From an uncultured Bacteroidota bacterium (GTDB taxonomy: Bacteria > Bacteroidota > Bacteroidia > Chitinophagales > Chitinophagaceae), in NCBI GenBank assembly GCA_903821465.1, contig CAIJLK010000136.1, positions 1 to 44,088 on the forward strand: DNA of 44,088 bases. The letters are read 5' to 3'. Below, in pieces: positions 25,442-33,861 of this stretch. A program made the position numbers and the translations under genes. A model generated the notes under the pieces. That model made no database searches and was not told where the DNA came from. It saw only the letters and a program-made list of their open reading frames with translations. How positions within the stretch are numbered: the first letter of the stretch is position 1; the number at the start of each line of letters is the position of its first letter.

Positions 25442-26377
25442 TTAACTCGATTTTTTGTCGGTATTCATTTTTACCATCCCCATGATCTGGTGCATGGTAT
25501 TCTGCATGCCTTCTGGACTACCATCTAAGAATAACATATTACCCTTACCCAATTCCGCGAAGTTCTTGATAGCTTCAGTCCACATACTAAACAAGATCAC
25601 ATTCGTATCCAAATTGGCCTGCTTCATTTGCTCTGCAGCCTGGCTCATACCCTTGGCCACTTCCTCCCGGAACAAAGCCACACCCTGTCCGCGTAAACGA
25701 GCTGCTTCTCTCTCAGCCTCAGCAGCGATCTTAATAGCATTACCTTCTGCTTCTGCTGCTTTGGTCTTTGTGATCAATAAAGCCTGACCTTCATTTTCAG
25801 CAGCGGCTTTCAAGTTATTGCTCGCAACAACCCTACTCATACTATCCATAATTGCCTGATCAAATGTAATATCATTGATCTGCAAATCTTGAAGGTGATA
25901 ACCCCATCCCTCCAGCGATTGATCGATCTGCTCTTTTACAAATTGCACGATCTCTTTCCGCTGTAATAAAATTTCAGCCTGCTTTTTTGTAGCAACGAAA
26001 CCGCGGATACTACCTTCAACAGTGCGGATTAAAGCTTGCATTAAATCCTTATCACTAAAGAATTTAAAAGCTACATTCTTAATAGATTCTTCATCCTGAT
26101 TAATCACAGAATAAAGCAACATACTTTTAAAATATACATTGGCCTGATCGAGTGTTACCGCCTGAAACTCAAGCTCCACCGAACGATTCTGGATACTAAC
26201 CGTTTTATACACTTGTTCTAGAACTGGAATTTTAAAATTCAATCCCGGACGTAAAATGCGTCTATATTTTCCGAACAAAGTAACCACTGCAATGGTGCCT
26301 TGGTTTACAGTAACCAATCCACTGAAAATGATGAATGCTAGTACAATGACCCACCAAAAATTGATAAGGAAGTTCAT
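25442..26377 (-). CDS. SPFH/Band 7 (stomatin-like) membrane protein
   Basis: A 311-residue protein with one N-terminal membrane helix (residues 4-24). The SPFH domain follows (VNQGTIAVVTLFGKYRRILRPGLNFKIPVLEQV, SIQNRSVELEF, QALIRTVEGSIRG), then an alanine/glutamate-rich coiled coil (EGNAIKIAAEAEREAARLRGQGVALFREEVAKG). Family members form large oligomers at the inner membrane and act in membrane organisation or protease control. There is no adjacent NfeD or FtsH gene. It appears monocistronic with its own terminator. Confidence 0.9.
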   Translation of the reverse strand: MNFLINFWWVIVLAFIIFSGLVTVNQGTIAVVTLFGKYRRILRPGLNFKIPVLEQVYKTVSIQNRSVELEFQAVTLDQANVYFKSMLLYSVINQDEESIKNVAFKFFSDKDLMQALIRTVEGSIRGFVATKKQAEILLQRKEIVQFVKEQIDQSLEGWGYHLQDLQINDITFDQAIMDSMSRVVASNNLKAAAENEGQALLITKTKAAEAEGNAIKIAAEAEREAARLRGQGVALFREEVAKGMSQAAEQMKQANLDTNVILFSMWTEAIKNFAELGKGNMLFLDGSPEGMQNTMHQIMGMVKMNTDKKSS

Positions 26378-26439
26378 AAAAAAATATTTTAATCTAAGTT
26401 AAGTATTTAATGAGTCGCTATTATATTAATAATATTACA

Positions 26440-27687
26440 CTAAGCATTTAATTCCCAAACTTGAACCAGTTCAACAAGAATATTAACCGCCTGTTGCATA
26501 TCATTCACGGCAATCCACTCATGCTTACTATGAATTGCCTGCATACCAGTAAATATATTCGCGCAAGGCAAACCAATAAAGCTCAGCCTACTACCATCAG
26601 TACCACCCCGAATAGGCGTTTTATGCATGTTAATGCCTAACCGATCGTAAGCCTCTTTTGCGTAGGTGCTCACCTGCGGATGTTGATCCAAGACCTCTTT
26701 CATATTTCGATACTGTTCTCTTACTTCAAATTGCATGGTGGCTTTGGGATGTTTTAAAAGCACCGATTCTGCGATGCCTTTTAACCTATGTTCATAATCG
26801 GCCAATTTGTTGCTATCAAAATCGCGAACAATTAACTCAATCACCGCTTTTTCTGATCCACCCTCAAAGGAAACGGGATGAACAAATCCCTCTCGGCCAG
26901 CAGTTGTTTCCGGACTCCATGAATCAGTTGGTAATGCCGCCAATATTTCGCCCCCGATTTTCAGGGCGTTCACTAATTTATTTTTACCATCCCCCGGATG
27001 TGCAATTACGCCATTAATGGTAATGATAGCTGCATCTGCACTGAAGGTCTCATCTTCAAAATCTCCCAACGCACCGCCGTCAAGTGTATATCCAAAATCG
27101 GCTCCCAATTTTTTCATATCCAGTTTATCGGTACCCCTGCCCACTTCTTCATCTGGCGTAAATAAAATGCTAATCGCACCGTGTGGAATTGCGGGATGAT
27201 TCATTAAATAATTAGCTAGATCCATAATGATCGATACACCTGCTTTATCATCTCCACCCAATAAAGTTTTGCCGCTTGCTGTAATGATGGCAGTATCCAA
27301 ATGCTTTAATAGATAGGGATACTGCTTGGCGGAAATAATTTGAGTAGCATCATCAGGTAATACCAAATCCATTCCGTTATAATGGGGATGTAAGATGGGT
27401 TTCACATTAGTGCCACTACAATCTGGAGCGGTATCAACATGAGCACAGAAACAGATGGTTGGAATATTTTTAGCACTATTTGAAGGAACCGTTGCATAGA
27501 CATAACCATATTCATCTGCATGAGCATCTGTTACTCCCATTGCCAGCAATTCGGCTGCCAAAATATTTGAAAGTGTTTTTTGCTTTTCGGTACTAGGATG
27601 CGAATGGCTGTTCGGATCGCTTTGCGTATCGATCTGAACATAACGTAGAAATCTTTCACTAACCGTAAAATCGTAATCAAGAAGCAT
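26440..27687 (-). CDS. pepT: Peptidase T (aminotripeptidase)
   Basis: About 415 residues. M20 family metal and catalytic residues are visible: CAHVDTAPD, LLGGDDKAGVSII, LFTPDEEVGRGTDKL, YTLDGGALGDFEDE and HSKHEWIAV. It removes N-terminal residues from tripeptides in the cytoplasm. A longer reading frame from GTG at 27729 exists. I prefer the ATG at complement 27685-27687 because the protein then starts like the family (LLDYDFTVSERFLRYVQIDTQS) and a promoter-like TATCTTGC lies just upstream. Confidence 0.93.
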   Translation of the reverse strand: MLLDYDFTVSERFLRYVQIDTQSDPNSHSHPSTEKQKTLSNILAAELLAMGVTDAHADEYGYVYATVPSNSAKNIPTICFCAHVDTAPDCSGTNVKPILHPHYNGMDLVLPDDATQIISAKQYPYLLKHLDTAIITASGKTLLGGDDKAGVSIIMDLANYLMNHPAIPHGAISILFTPDEEVGRGTDKLDMKKLGADFGYTLDGGALGDFEDETFSADAAIITINGVIAHPGDGKNKLVNALKIGGEILAALPTDSWSPETTAGREGFVHPVSFEGGSEKAVIELIVRDFDSNKLADYEHRLKGIAESVLLKHPKATMQFEVREQYRNMKEVLDQHPQVSTYAKEAYDRLGINMHKTPIRGGTDGSRLSFIGLPCANIFTGMQAIHSKHEWIAVNDMQQAVNILVELVQVWELNA

Positions 27688-27701
27688 TGCAATAATTTTC
27701 T

Positions 27702-27709
27702 GCAAGATA
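27702..27709 (-). promoter_or_regulatory. -7-like element TATCTTGC for pepT
   Basis: This matches TAnnTTTG at all but the last two bases. It lies 15 bases upstream of the preferred pepT ATG, inside the longer GTG-initiated frame, and so supports the shorter protein. Confidence 0.35.
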
Positions 27710-27732
27710 GGGTTTGCAATACCCCGCACAAA

Positions 27733-27760
27733 AAATGCCCCCGAACACTCAGGGGCATTT
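27733..27760 (-). terminator. Terminator after the FKBP gene
   Basis: AAATGCCCC and GGGGCATTT form a 9-bp stem around a 10-base loop. A T run follows on the minus strand, 18 bases beyond the FKBP stop. Confidence 0.88.
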
Positions 27761-27778
27761 CAAAAATATAGCATTCGA

Positions 27779-28231
27779 TTAAGGCATAATGATCAGGCTC
27801 TTTGCATCGATAGCTACTAATTCTAAATCAAAGGTCAGATCCTGACCAGCTAAAGGATGGTTCGCATCTAAGATCACCACTTCGTCACGAACATCAACGA
27901 TCACAACAGGAAAGTTCTGACCAGAACCATTACTCATATTTAATTGCATTCCCACTTCAGCAACCATATCGGCAGGGAAACGATCTTTGGGAAATTCCAT
28001 CACCATGTCTTCCTGTTTTGGTCCGTATGCTTCTGCATTAGGGATATGGATGGTTTTTTTCTCACCAACTACCATTCCAGTAACACCATCATCAAAACCA
28101 GGAATCACCATTCCACTTCCTACTTCAAATTCCAATGGCTCGCGGCCTTCTGAAGAATCGAATGTAGAACCATCTGTAAGTTTGCCATGATAATGCACTT
28201 TTACAGTATCACCTTTTTTAACTTGTTGCAT
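27779..28231 (-). CDS. SlyD-like FKBP-type peptidyl-prolyl isomerase
   Basis: A 150-residue cytoplasmic FKBP. The FKBP fold (VKVHYHGKLTDGSTFDSSEGREPLEFEVGSGMVIPGFDDGVTGMVVGE) is interrupted at about residues 70-120 by an insert-in-flap domain as in SlyD, and closes with ANHPLAGQDLTFDLELVAI. The histidine/cysteine-rich metal-binding tail of Escherichia coli SlyD is missing. It acts as a folding helper and prolyl isomerase. It is single, between its own promoter and terminator. Confidence 0.93.
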   Translation of the reverse strand: MQQVKKGDTVKVHYHGKLTDGSTFDSSEGREPLEFEVGSGMVIPGFDDGVTGMVVGEKKTIHIPNAEAYGPKQEDMVMEFPKDRFPADMVAEVGMQLNMSNGSGQNFPVVIVDVRDEVVILDANHPLAGQDLTFDLELVAIDAKSLIIMP

Positions 28232-28294
28232 GTTTAATTTTTGTAATTGAAAAATGAGGAGCTCGGTTTACTTAAGGCGTTCCGATTTCCGGGG

Positions 28295-28302
28295 CAAAAG
28301 TA
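28295..28302 (-). promoter_or_regulatory. -7 promoter element TACTTTTG for the FKBP gene
   Basis: An exact TAnnTTTG match on the minus strand, 64 bases upstream of the FKBP start, in the divergent gap to namZ. Confidence 0.5.
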
Positions 28303-28364
28303 CAATCCAAAAACAAAAAACAGGAAGTATTTTTAGTTAACTTTCCTGACTAAAGTGAGTTTAA

Positions 28365-29633
28365 ATGAAGAAATCATTATTTGGCATCGCCTTTCTATTG
28401 TTAGTTTTAACGGCGTTTTCACAAAATTCAGGAAGTCATACTGTAAAAGCAATTACCCCTGCAGCATATCGTACAGAAGTCTATTTACCCCTTCTTAAGA
28501 ATAAACGAGTAGGCGTTTTTGCCAATAACACAGCAACTATTGGTTCAAACCATTTGGTAGATACACTTCAGAAACTAGGTGTAAAAATTGTGATTGCATT
28601 CGGACCAGAACATGGTTTTCGCGGCAAAGCTGATGCAGGAGAGAAAGTAGATAATTATATCGATTCTGCCACTGGCATTCCTGTAATCTCATTGTATGGA
28701 AAAAAACGCAGGCCCTCTATTGAAGACCTAAAAAATGTGGATATACTGCTATTCGACATTCAAGATGTTGGCACACGTTATTATACCTACATTTCATCTC
28801 TTCAAGATTATATGGAAGCTGCATTTGAAAATAGCAAACCATTGATCATACTTGACCGCCCCAATCCAAATGGTTTTTTTGTAGACGGACCCGTACTCGA
28901 TACCGCATATAAAAGTTATATCGGCATGCAACCTATTCCAATTGTTTATGGAATGACAATCGGCGAATATGCGATGATGATTGCAGGAGAGAAATGGTTA
29001 AATACAAAAGCAAATGAGAAATATGCCTATTATCAAAAAGCTACTAATTCAAAAGACACTGCATTTCATTTTCTGGTAATCAAATCTGCCAACTATACAC
29101 ATGAATCAAAATATATTTTACCCATCAAGCCCTCTCCCAACCTGCCTGATATGAGTTCGATATATTGGTATGGCAGCAACTGCTTTTTCGAAGGAACAGC
29201 TTTAAGTGAGGGCCGTGGAACGGATCATCCCTTCGCTATTTTCGGATCACCCCTACTTCCTAAAACATTGTATGCATTTACGCCCACCAGTAGAGATGGT
29301 GCCAAAGATCCTAAACAGAAGGATCAGCTTTGTTATGGATGGAACCTAGTCGGCAGCCAAGAGGCTGTACTAAAACAAATTAACAATCAAGTGCAGATCA
29401 AATATTTGATGCAGGCTTATCAGTTATTTCCGGACAAAGAAAATTTCTTCCTAAAAGCTAAATCAGGTAAGCCTACAGATTATTTCTTTAATAAATTGGC
29501 GGGTAATAAAGAATTGATGGAACAGTTAAAATCTGGTGCTACAGAATCTGAGATCAGAAAAAGCTGGGAGCCTAAACTCGCCGCATTTAAAGCAATCAGA
29601 AAGAAATATTTACTCTACAAAGATTTTGAATAG
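28365..29633 (+). CDS. namZ: DUF1343/NamZ-type exo-beta-N-acetylmuramidase, secreted
   Basis: A 422-residue protein with a signal peptide (cleavage after TAFSQ, residue 20). Family segments are NKRVGVFANNTATIG, FGPEHGFRGKADAGE, GIPVISLYGKKRRPS, ILLFDIQDVGTRYYTYISSLQDYMEAA, ILDRPNPNG and LSEGRGTDHPFAIFGSP. DUF1343 proteins are exo-N-acetylmuramidases that release MurNAc from peptidoglycan fragments, as shown for Bacillus NamZ. No NagZ or MurNAc kinase is in the window, although a GH3 glucosidase and a dipeptide epimerase are. The promoter of fmt lies at its 3' end. Confidence 0.88.
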   Translation: MKKSLFGIAFLLLVLTAFSQNSGSHTVKAITPAAYRTEVYLPLLKNKRVGVFANNTATIGSNHLVDTLQKLGVKIVIAFGPEHGFRGKADAGEKVDNYIDSATGIPVISLYGKKRRPSIEDLKNVDILLFDIQDVGTRYYTYISSLQDYMEAAFENSKPLIILDRPNPNGFFVDGPVLDTAYKSYIGMQPIPIVYGMTIGEYAMMIAGEKWLNTKANEKYAYYQKATNSKDTAFHFLVIKSANYTHESKYILPIKPSPNLPDMSSIYWYGSNCFFEGTALSEGRGTDHPFAIFGSPLLPKTLYAFTPTSRDGAKDPKQKDQLCYGWNLVGSQEAVLKQINNQVQIKYLMQAYQLFPDKENFFLKAKSGKPTDYFFNKLAGNKELMEQLKSGATESEIRKSWEPKLAAFKAIRKKYLLYKDFE

Positions 29634-29640
29634 CGAGGAT

Positions 29641-29648
29641 TATCTTCG
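29641..29648 (+). promoter_or_regulatory. -7-like element TATCTTCG for fmt
   Basis: This matches TAnnTTTG except for one C. It starts 8 bases after the namZ stop codon. Transcription from here would begin near 29655, which excludes the long GTG-initiated frame and makes 29671 or 29680 the fmt start. Confidence 0.4.
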
Positions 29649-29679
29649 CAGCATGAAAGCGGGTAATGAAATGAATGCA

Positions 29680-30621
29680 ATGAAGAATTTGCGAATCGTA
29701 TTTATGGGCACTCCTGATTTTGCAGTGGCTTCATTAGCTGCATTGGTTGATGCAGGATGCAATATCGTAGGAGTAATTACTGCGCCGGACAAACCTGCTG
29801 GTCGGGGAATGAAACTAACCGAAAGTGCTGTAAAAAAATATGCGGTTGAAAAAGGCTTATTCATTCTTCAGCCAGAAAAACTAAAGAACCCTGAATTTAT
29901 CGAATCGCTTCAGGCATTAAAAGCCGATCTACAAATTGTAGTTGCTTTTCGAATGCTTCCAGTAATGGTCTGGGAAATGCCTCGATTGGGTACCGTAAAT
30001 TTACACGGCTCATTATTACCTCAATATAGAGGAGCTGCTCCCATTCATTGGGCCGTGATTAATGGCGAAAAAGAAACAGGCGTTACCACATTTAAATTAC
30101 AACATGCAATAGATACAGGAGATGTGTTACTTCAAAAGAGTTTCGAAATCGGACCAGATGAAACCACAGGAGAAGTACATGATCGCATGAAAGAAATAGG
30201 TGCTGCAGTTTTAGTTGAGACTGTTAAAGGCATTGCGGAAAATTCTTTGAAAGAGAAACAGCAATCGGCATTTGAGAATCAGTCCGAATTAAAACATGCA
30301 CCTAAACTTTTTACGGAGAACTGTCAGATCAACTTCAACCAATCGATCGATATCATTCACAATTTCATCAGGGGTTTATCGCCGTTCCCTGGTGCATTAT
30401 CAAGATTAGATGATAAAATTCTAAAAGTATATCGTAGCAAAAAAGAACGAGCAACAGTCAATGAAAAAGCTGGCACAGTTCTAAGCGATGGAAAAACTTA
30501 TTTAAAAATTGCTGCGTTAGATGGCTATATACATTTATTAGACCTTCAATTAGAAGGCAAGAAGCGAATGCTCACAGATGACTTTTTAAGAGGCTATCGT
30601 TTGGCAAATGCGCAACAATAA
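29680..30621 (+). CDS. fmt: Methionyl-tRNA formyltransferase
   Basis: About 313 residues. The protein opens with LRIVFMGTPDFAVASL and contains APDKPAGRGMKL, VVAFRMLPVMVW, the formyl-transfer motif NLHGSLLPQYRGAAPIHWA and TGVTTFKLQHAIDTGD. A C-terminal OB-like domain follows. It formylates initiator Met-tRNA. A longer frame starts at GTG 29536 inside namZ; ATGs at 29671 and 29680 both fit, and the family start and the promoter position favour these. Confidence 0.94.
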   Translation: MKNLRIVFMGTPDFAVASLAALVDAGCNIVGVITAPDKPAGRGMKLTESAVKKYAVEKGLFILQPEKLKNPEFIESLQALKADLQIVVAFRMLPVMVWEMPRLGTVNLHGSLLPQYRGAAPIHWAVINGEKETGVTTFKLQHAIDTGDVLLQKSFEIGPDETTGEVHDRMKEIGAAVLVETVKGIAENSLKEKQQSAFENQSELKHAPKLFTENCQINFNQSIDIIHNFIRGLSPFPGALSRLDDKILKVYRSKKERATVNEKAGTVLSDGKTYLKIAALDGYIHLLDLQLEGKKRMLTDDFLRGYRLANAQQ

Positions 30622-30622
30622 A

Positions 30623-31318
30623 TTAATTAGCTAATAATTTCTTTAATTCCTGAGCCTCAACAACACCCTGTTTACGCCAAACTTCTTTTCCATTTTTATA
30701 AATGATAAAAACTGGCAATGCACTTACCTGATTGGCTTTCATGACATCGATATCATTTCCACCATCTACTTTCACTAACTCAAATTTCAATTGTTTATCT
30801 GCTTGTAGATCTTTTAAAATGGGTTCCATTTTCTTGCAAGGCGGACACCATTCTGCTCCAAAATCAATCAACACTGTAGCTGATTTCTTAGTAGAAGCCC
30901 AATAGGCATCAACACTTAATTGTGCAACTGTGCCAACAGATTCAACAGGTTTCCCTTCTAATTTCCAAGCATTTAAACCACCCTTTAAATTTGAAACATT
31001 TTTATATCCAACGCTTGCTAAATATTGTGCTGCATTTCCACTTCTCACACCAGAAGCACAATAAACTAATAAGGGTTTTGATTTATCAAGATATTTAATG
31101 CGATCTATAAACTGTTCTTGGTTATTCCAATCAGCTTGTAAGGAATTTTTCAAATGGGCGGACTGATATTCTCCCGCAGTTCTAACATCCAATAGTTGGT
31201 AAGTTCCACTATTCATGGCAGCTTCAAAAGCTTTGCTATCCAAAGCACCATTCTGTGCATCTGAATTACAAGAGTAACAAAAAGCAATTACAAAAAGAAT
31301 AGCAACGATTTTTTTCAT
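30623..31318 (-). CDS. Rhodanese-thioredoxin fusion lipoprotein
   Basis: About 231 residues. A signal peptide with a lipobox-like FCYSC (Cys17) is followed by a rhodanese domain (about 25-125; LLDVRTAGEYQSAHL, active Cys87 in LLVYCASGVRSG, GGLNAWKLEGKPV). A thioredoxin domain follows (about 130-231), with the intact active site WCPPC at 157-161 and the cis-proline in VSALPVFIIY. It probably faces the periplasm and reduces or transfers sulfur species on proteins; substrates are unknown. A TTG lies three codons upstream; the ATG at complement 31316-31318 begins a normal signal peptide. Its stop is 2 bases from that of fmt (convergent). Confidence 0.9.
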   Translation of the reverse strand: MKKIVAILFVIAFCYSCNSDAQNGALDSKAFEAAMNSGTYQLLDVRTAGEYQSAHLKNSLQADWNNQEQFIDRIKYLDKSKPLLVYCASGVRSGNAAQYLASVGYKNVSNLKGGLNAWKLEGKPVESVGTVAQLSVDAYWASTKKSATVLIDFGAEWCPPCKKMEPILKDLQADKQLKFELVKVDGGNDIDVMKANQVSALPVFIIYKNGKEVWRKQGVVEAQELKKLLAN

Positions 31319-31336
31319 TATCAGCAATTATAAAGA

Positions 31337-32419
31337 TTAATATTCTACGTAAGTAATGGTAACAATGAAGCGTTGATCATCCATCACTCCTAAGGCCGAA
31401 GCAGCGGCATTATTCATGCGAATTACTAAACCAGCAGCACCCTCGGTTTCGGGTAATGGACCCAATACTTTGGCGCATACACTTTTTTTATTGGCAGTGG
31501 TAATTCTTACGATGGTACCTGGAATAATTTCATTGATCAACACATAAAATTTTCGATCGCTCCAACCACTAATAGTTTTAAAGATTGATGCATCACCTGT
31601 AATAGCTTGATAGGCCCGATCCTTGACACGCATATAGTATGTATGTGCAAAAAATCCTTCGTCATTAGATCTTGGACGATAACTAAAATCACCTTCCGTC
31701 TGAACTAATGTAGGTGTAACTAAAGTGGGTTTTCTACTTGGAAAAGTTGTACCCGAACTGGATGAATTATTTGGCGTTGTTCTAGCTGTATTATTCGCCT
31801 CTGTTGGATTATTCGTTTTTACAACAGGCAACAATACCGGTGGCTTCGGAACAGGAACTGGTACCGGTTTGAATTCGCCTTTAATTTCTTTTGGTCCGAA
31901 TTTAGCCGCATCATACACATTCGGATTAGGAATGGTATCATAGGCAATGGCCTGATAAGCAGCTGTTGAGAAACTAGCCCTTTTATTATTGATAAACCCA
32001 ATAACCAATGGTTTACTATCCACCACAATTTCATCTGGCAGATTATTCCAATTTTTAAGTGAGTCGATATTGATCTTATAATAGCGTATCGCAATATTAA
32101 CTAAGGTCTCACCTGCTTTGAAAATATGGTACACGGGTTGAAACTTGCCATAGACATTTCTTTGATAAAAATTATCTCTAGTGAGGGGTATTCTAACTTC
32201 TTCGCCCTTTCTTAGTTCAAAAGTGGTAGGCACATTATTGGATTTAGCTAAAACGCTAAGGGGAACATTATATTGGTCGGATAAGCTACTGAGCGACTGC
32301 GGCCCGGTCATGATCTTGGCTGCATAAAGGTTGGTTCCAGTACCCGGCACGACCAAGCGGTCCTGTGCTGCAGCAGCAAGGGCATAGAAACTAATGATAA
32401 ACCAACCGATATACTTCAT
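31337..32419 (-). CDS. LysM protein with RlpA-like C-terminal domain
   Basis: A 360-residue secreted protein (signal peptide about 1-18, ending AAAQ). Two LysM-type peptidoglycan-binding repeats are seen: about residues 35-80 (SLSSLSDQYNVPLSVLAKSNNV) and 95-150 (HIFKAGETLVNIAIRYYKINIDSLKNWNNL). A proline- and asparagine/threonine-rich linker (about 185-235) follows, and then a C-terminal double-psi-barrel-like segment (IPGTIVRITTANKKSVCAKVLGPLP) resembling RlpA. It probably binds or remodels the cell wall. It is upstream of the rhodanese-thioredoxin gene by 18 bases. Confidence 0.82.
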   Translation of the reverse strand: MKYIGWFIISFYALAAAAQDRLVVPGTGTNLYAAKIMTGPQSLSSLSDQYNVPLSVLAKSNNVPTTFELRKGEEVRIPLTRDNFYQRNVYGKFQPVYHIFKAGETLVNIAIRYYKINIDSLKNWNNLPDEIVVDSKPLVIGFINNKRASFSTAAYQAIAYDTIPNPNVYDAAKFGPKEIKGEFKPVPVPVPKPPVLLPVVKTNNPTEANNTARTTPNNSSSSGTTFPSRKPTLVTPTLVQTEGDFSYRPRSNDEGFFAHTYYMRVKDRAYQAITGDASIFKTISGWSDRKFYVLINEIIPGTIVRITTANKKSVCAKVLGPLPETEGAAGLVIRMNNAAASALGVMDDQRFIVTITYVEY

Positions 32420-32449
32420 ACAACCAATTACTTACTTATAAACGTAAAA

Positions 32450-33802
32450 TTACTCTTTTAGTATACGCCACTCAGCAGGATAATAATTATTGATTCGATT
32501 TGGCAATAGTTTAGCCCATCCTAGGGCTAGACCGCCATAGCGCATTAAATTCCATCCTTTCTGCCCTTCTACACTGAATTCCTTCCTTTTCAGATATAAT
32601 AATGCATTTGCCAGATCCAGATCAACAGATGAAAATCCACCTAAAAACCAGTTACTGACAGCCAATTCATGCGATGGAACAATGTCTTTTCCCTTCATGC
32701 TTGCCACTTCAATTCCGGCTTTCTTTATATACAAATGGCTTGCCAGAATTCCCAAATCGCCCATCCATTGTTGCTCAATTGCCCTAATTGCTTCATTTTG
32801 ATTGAAGAAAACCAGGTTTTCGGGAAGCAATATAGCCGATTGCAACTGTTGTTCTTGCGCTTTAGAAGTTAACTGCAAGGTTTTGAACTTCCATTTTGTA
32901 GTAATCCCGCTGGTTTTTTTTCGAAAACAAGCCAGAAAAAATCCTTCCCCCCTAACTTGATCCGGATAAAACCGGTAACCTGCTGCTTGGTGAATGGGAG
33001 AAGAACTTTCAACAATCCCCCATTCATCCACTGTTTTTATAGGAAGTGATTCCATTTCCATTTCATCCATTAACCAATCACAAATAGCTTCATCTTCTGC
33101 AGGAGAATAGGAACAAGTGGAATAAATCAAGATTCCATTTTCTTTTAAGGAAGGTAGGGCATCTGCTAAAATTCTTTGTTGACGCTGACTGCAAAGTGCC
33201 ACATTGGCCTCGCTCCATTCCTCAATTGCAGTTGGATCTTTTCTAAATAAGCCACTTCCACTACAAGGCGCATCGATCATCAACAGATCAAAAAACTCAG
33301 GGAGCGATTGAAAATGCGATGGATCGTTATTCGTTACCAACAAATTTCCAGTTCCCCATTTACTGCAATTCTCTACTAAAATACTCGCCCTATTTTTTAT
33401 TACTTCATTAGCTATAACTAGTCCGTCTTTAAAATAAGCGGACAGCAAGGTAGATTTACCTCCCGGTGCCGCACAGAGGTCCAACACTTTCTTACCAGCT
33501 GTTTCAGGAATGGTTTGTGAGATCGCTTGCCATAGGAACATGCTACTTGCTTCTTGAACATAGTAAGCACCGGCATGTAAGAAAGGATCAAATGTGAAAA
33601 ACGGACGTTCTTTTAAATATCTGCCACTGTCACACCAACCAACCTTATCAGCGATAGGAAGATAGGATTCATCAAAGGGTTTAGCGGGATTTAATCGAAT
33701 AGAAACAATCTGTTCTCCAGATGCATGCACAGCTTCAAAAGCTTCCTGTTGAAATCCGGATACGTTTTGTAAAGATTGAATCAATGCCGAAGGAACTGCC
33801 AA
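32450..33802 (-). CDS. rsmF: RsmF-like 16S rRNA m5C methyltransferase
   Basis: A 450-residue protein of the NOL1/NOP2/Sun family. SAM and catalytic motifs are VLDLCAAPGGKSTLLSAYF, MIDAPCSGSGLFRKDPTAIEEWS (catalytic Cys) and LIYSTCSYSPAEDEAICDWL (second Cys). The C-terminal 150 residues form an RsmF-type RNA-binding domain (GWNLMRYGGLALGWAKLLPNRINNYYP). It methylates a cytosine of 16S rRNA. The only plausible start is TTG (complement of 33800-33802): no in-frame ATG precedes the conserved region, and a TGA closes the frame 5 codons upstream. Confidence 0.9.
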   Translation of the reverse strand: MAVPSALIQSLQNVSGFQQEAFEAVHASGEQIVSIRLNPAKPFDESYLPIADKVGWCDSGRYLKERPFFTFDPFLHAGAYYVQEASSMFLWQAISQTIPETAGKKVLDLCAAPGGKSTLLSAYFKDGLVIANEVIKNRASILVENCSKWGTGNLLVTNNDPSHFQSLPEFFDLLMIDAPCSGSGLFRKDPTAIEEWSEANVALCSQRQQRILADALPSLKENGILIYSTCSYSPAEDEAICDWLMDEMEMESLPIKTVDEWGIVESSSPIHQAAGYRFYPDQVRGEGFFLACFRKKTSGITTKWKFKTLQLTSKAQEQQLQSAILLPENLVFFNQNEAIRAIEQQWMGDLGILASHLYIKKAGIEVASMKGKDIVPSHELAVSNWFLGGFSSVDLDLANALLYLKRKEFSVEGQKGWNLMRYGGLALGWAKLLPNRINNYYPAEWRILKE

Positions 33803-33815
33803 TAGATATTTTTTT

Positions 33816-33823
33816 CAAATATA
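33816..33823 (-). promoter_or_regulatory. -7 promoter element TATATTTG for rsmF
   Basis: An exact TAnnTTTG match 14 bases upstream of the TTG start. It implies a leader of only about 5-10 bases, so the mRNA is nearly leaderless. Confidence 0.5.
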
Positions 33824-33861
33824 CGCAATCAAGAATCAGGCTGCATCTAAAATGAGACCTC

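Noticed and set aside
29536..29679. Extended N-terminus of Fmt from a GTG inside namZ
   Set aside because: The extension is namZ sequence in another frame, and the methyl-folate/tRNA formyltransferase fold begins at LRIVFMGTPDF. A promoter-like element lies downstream of the GTG.
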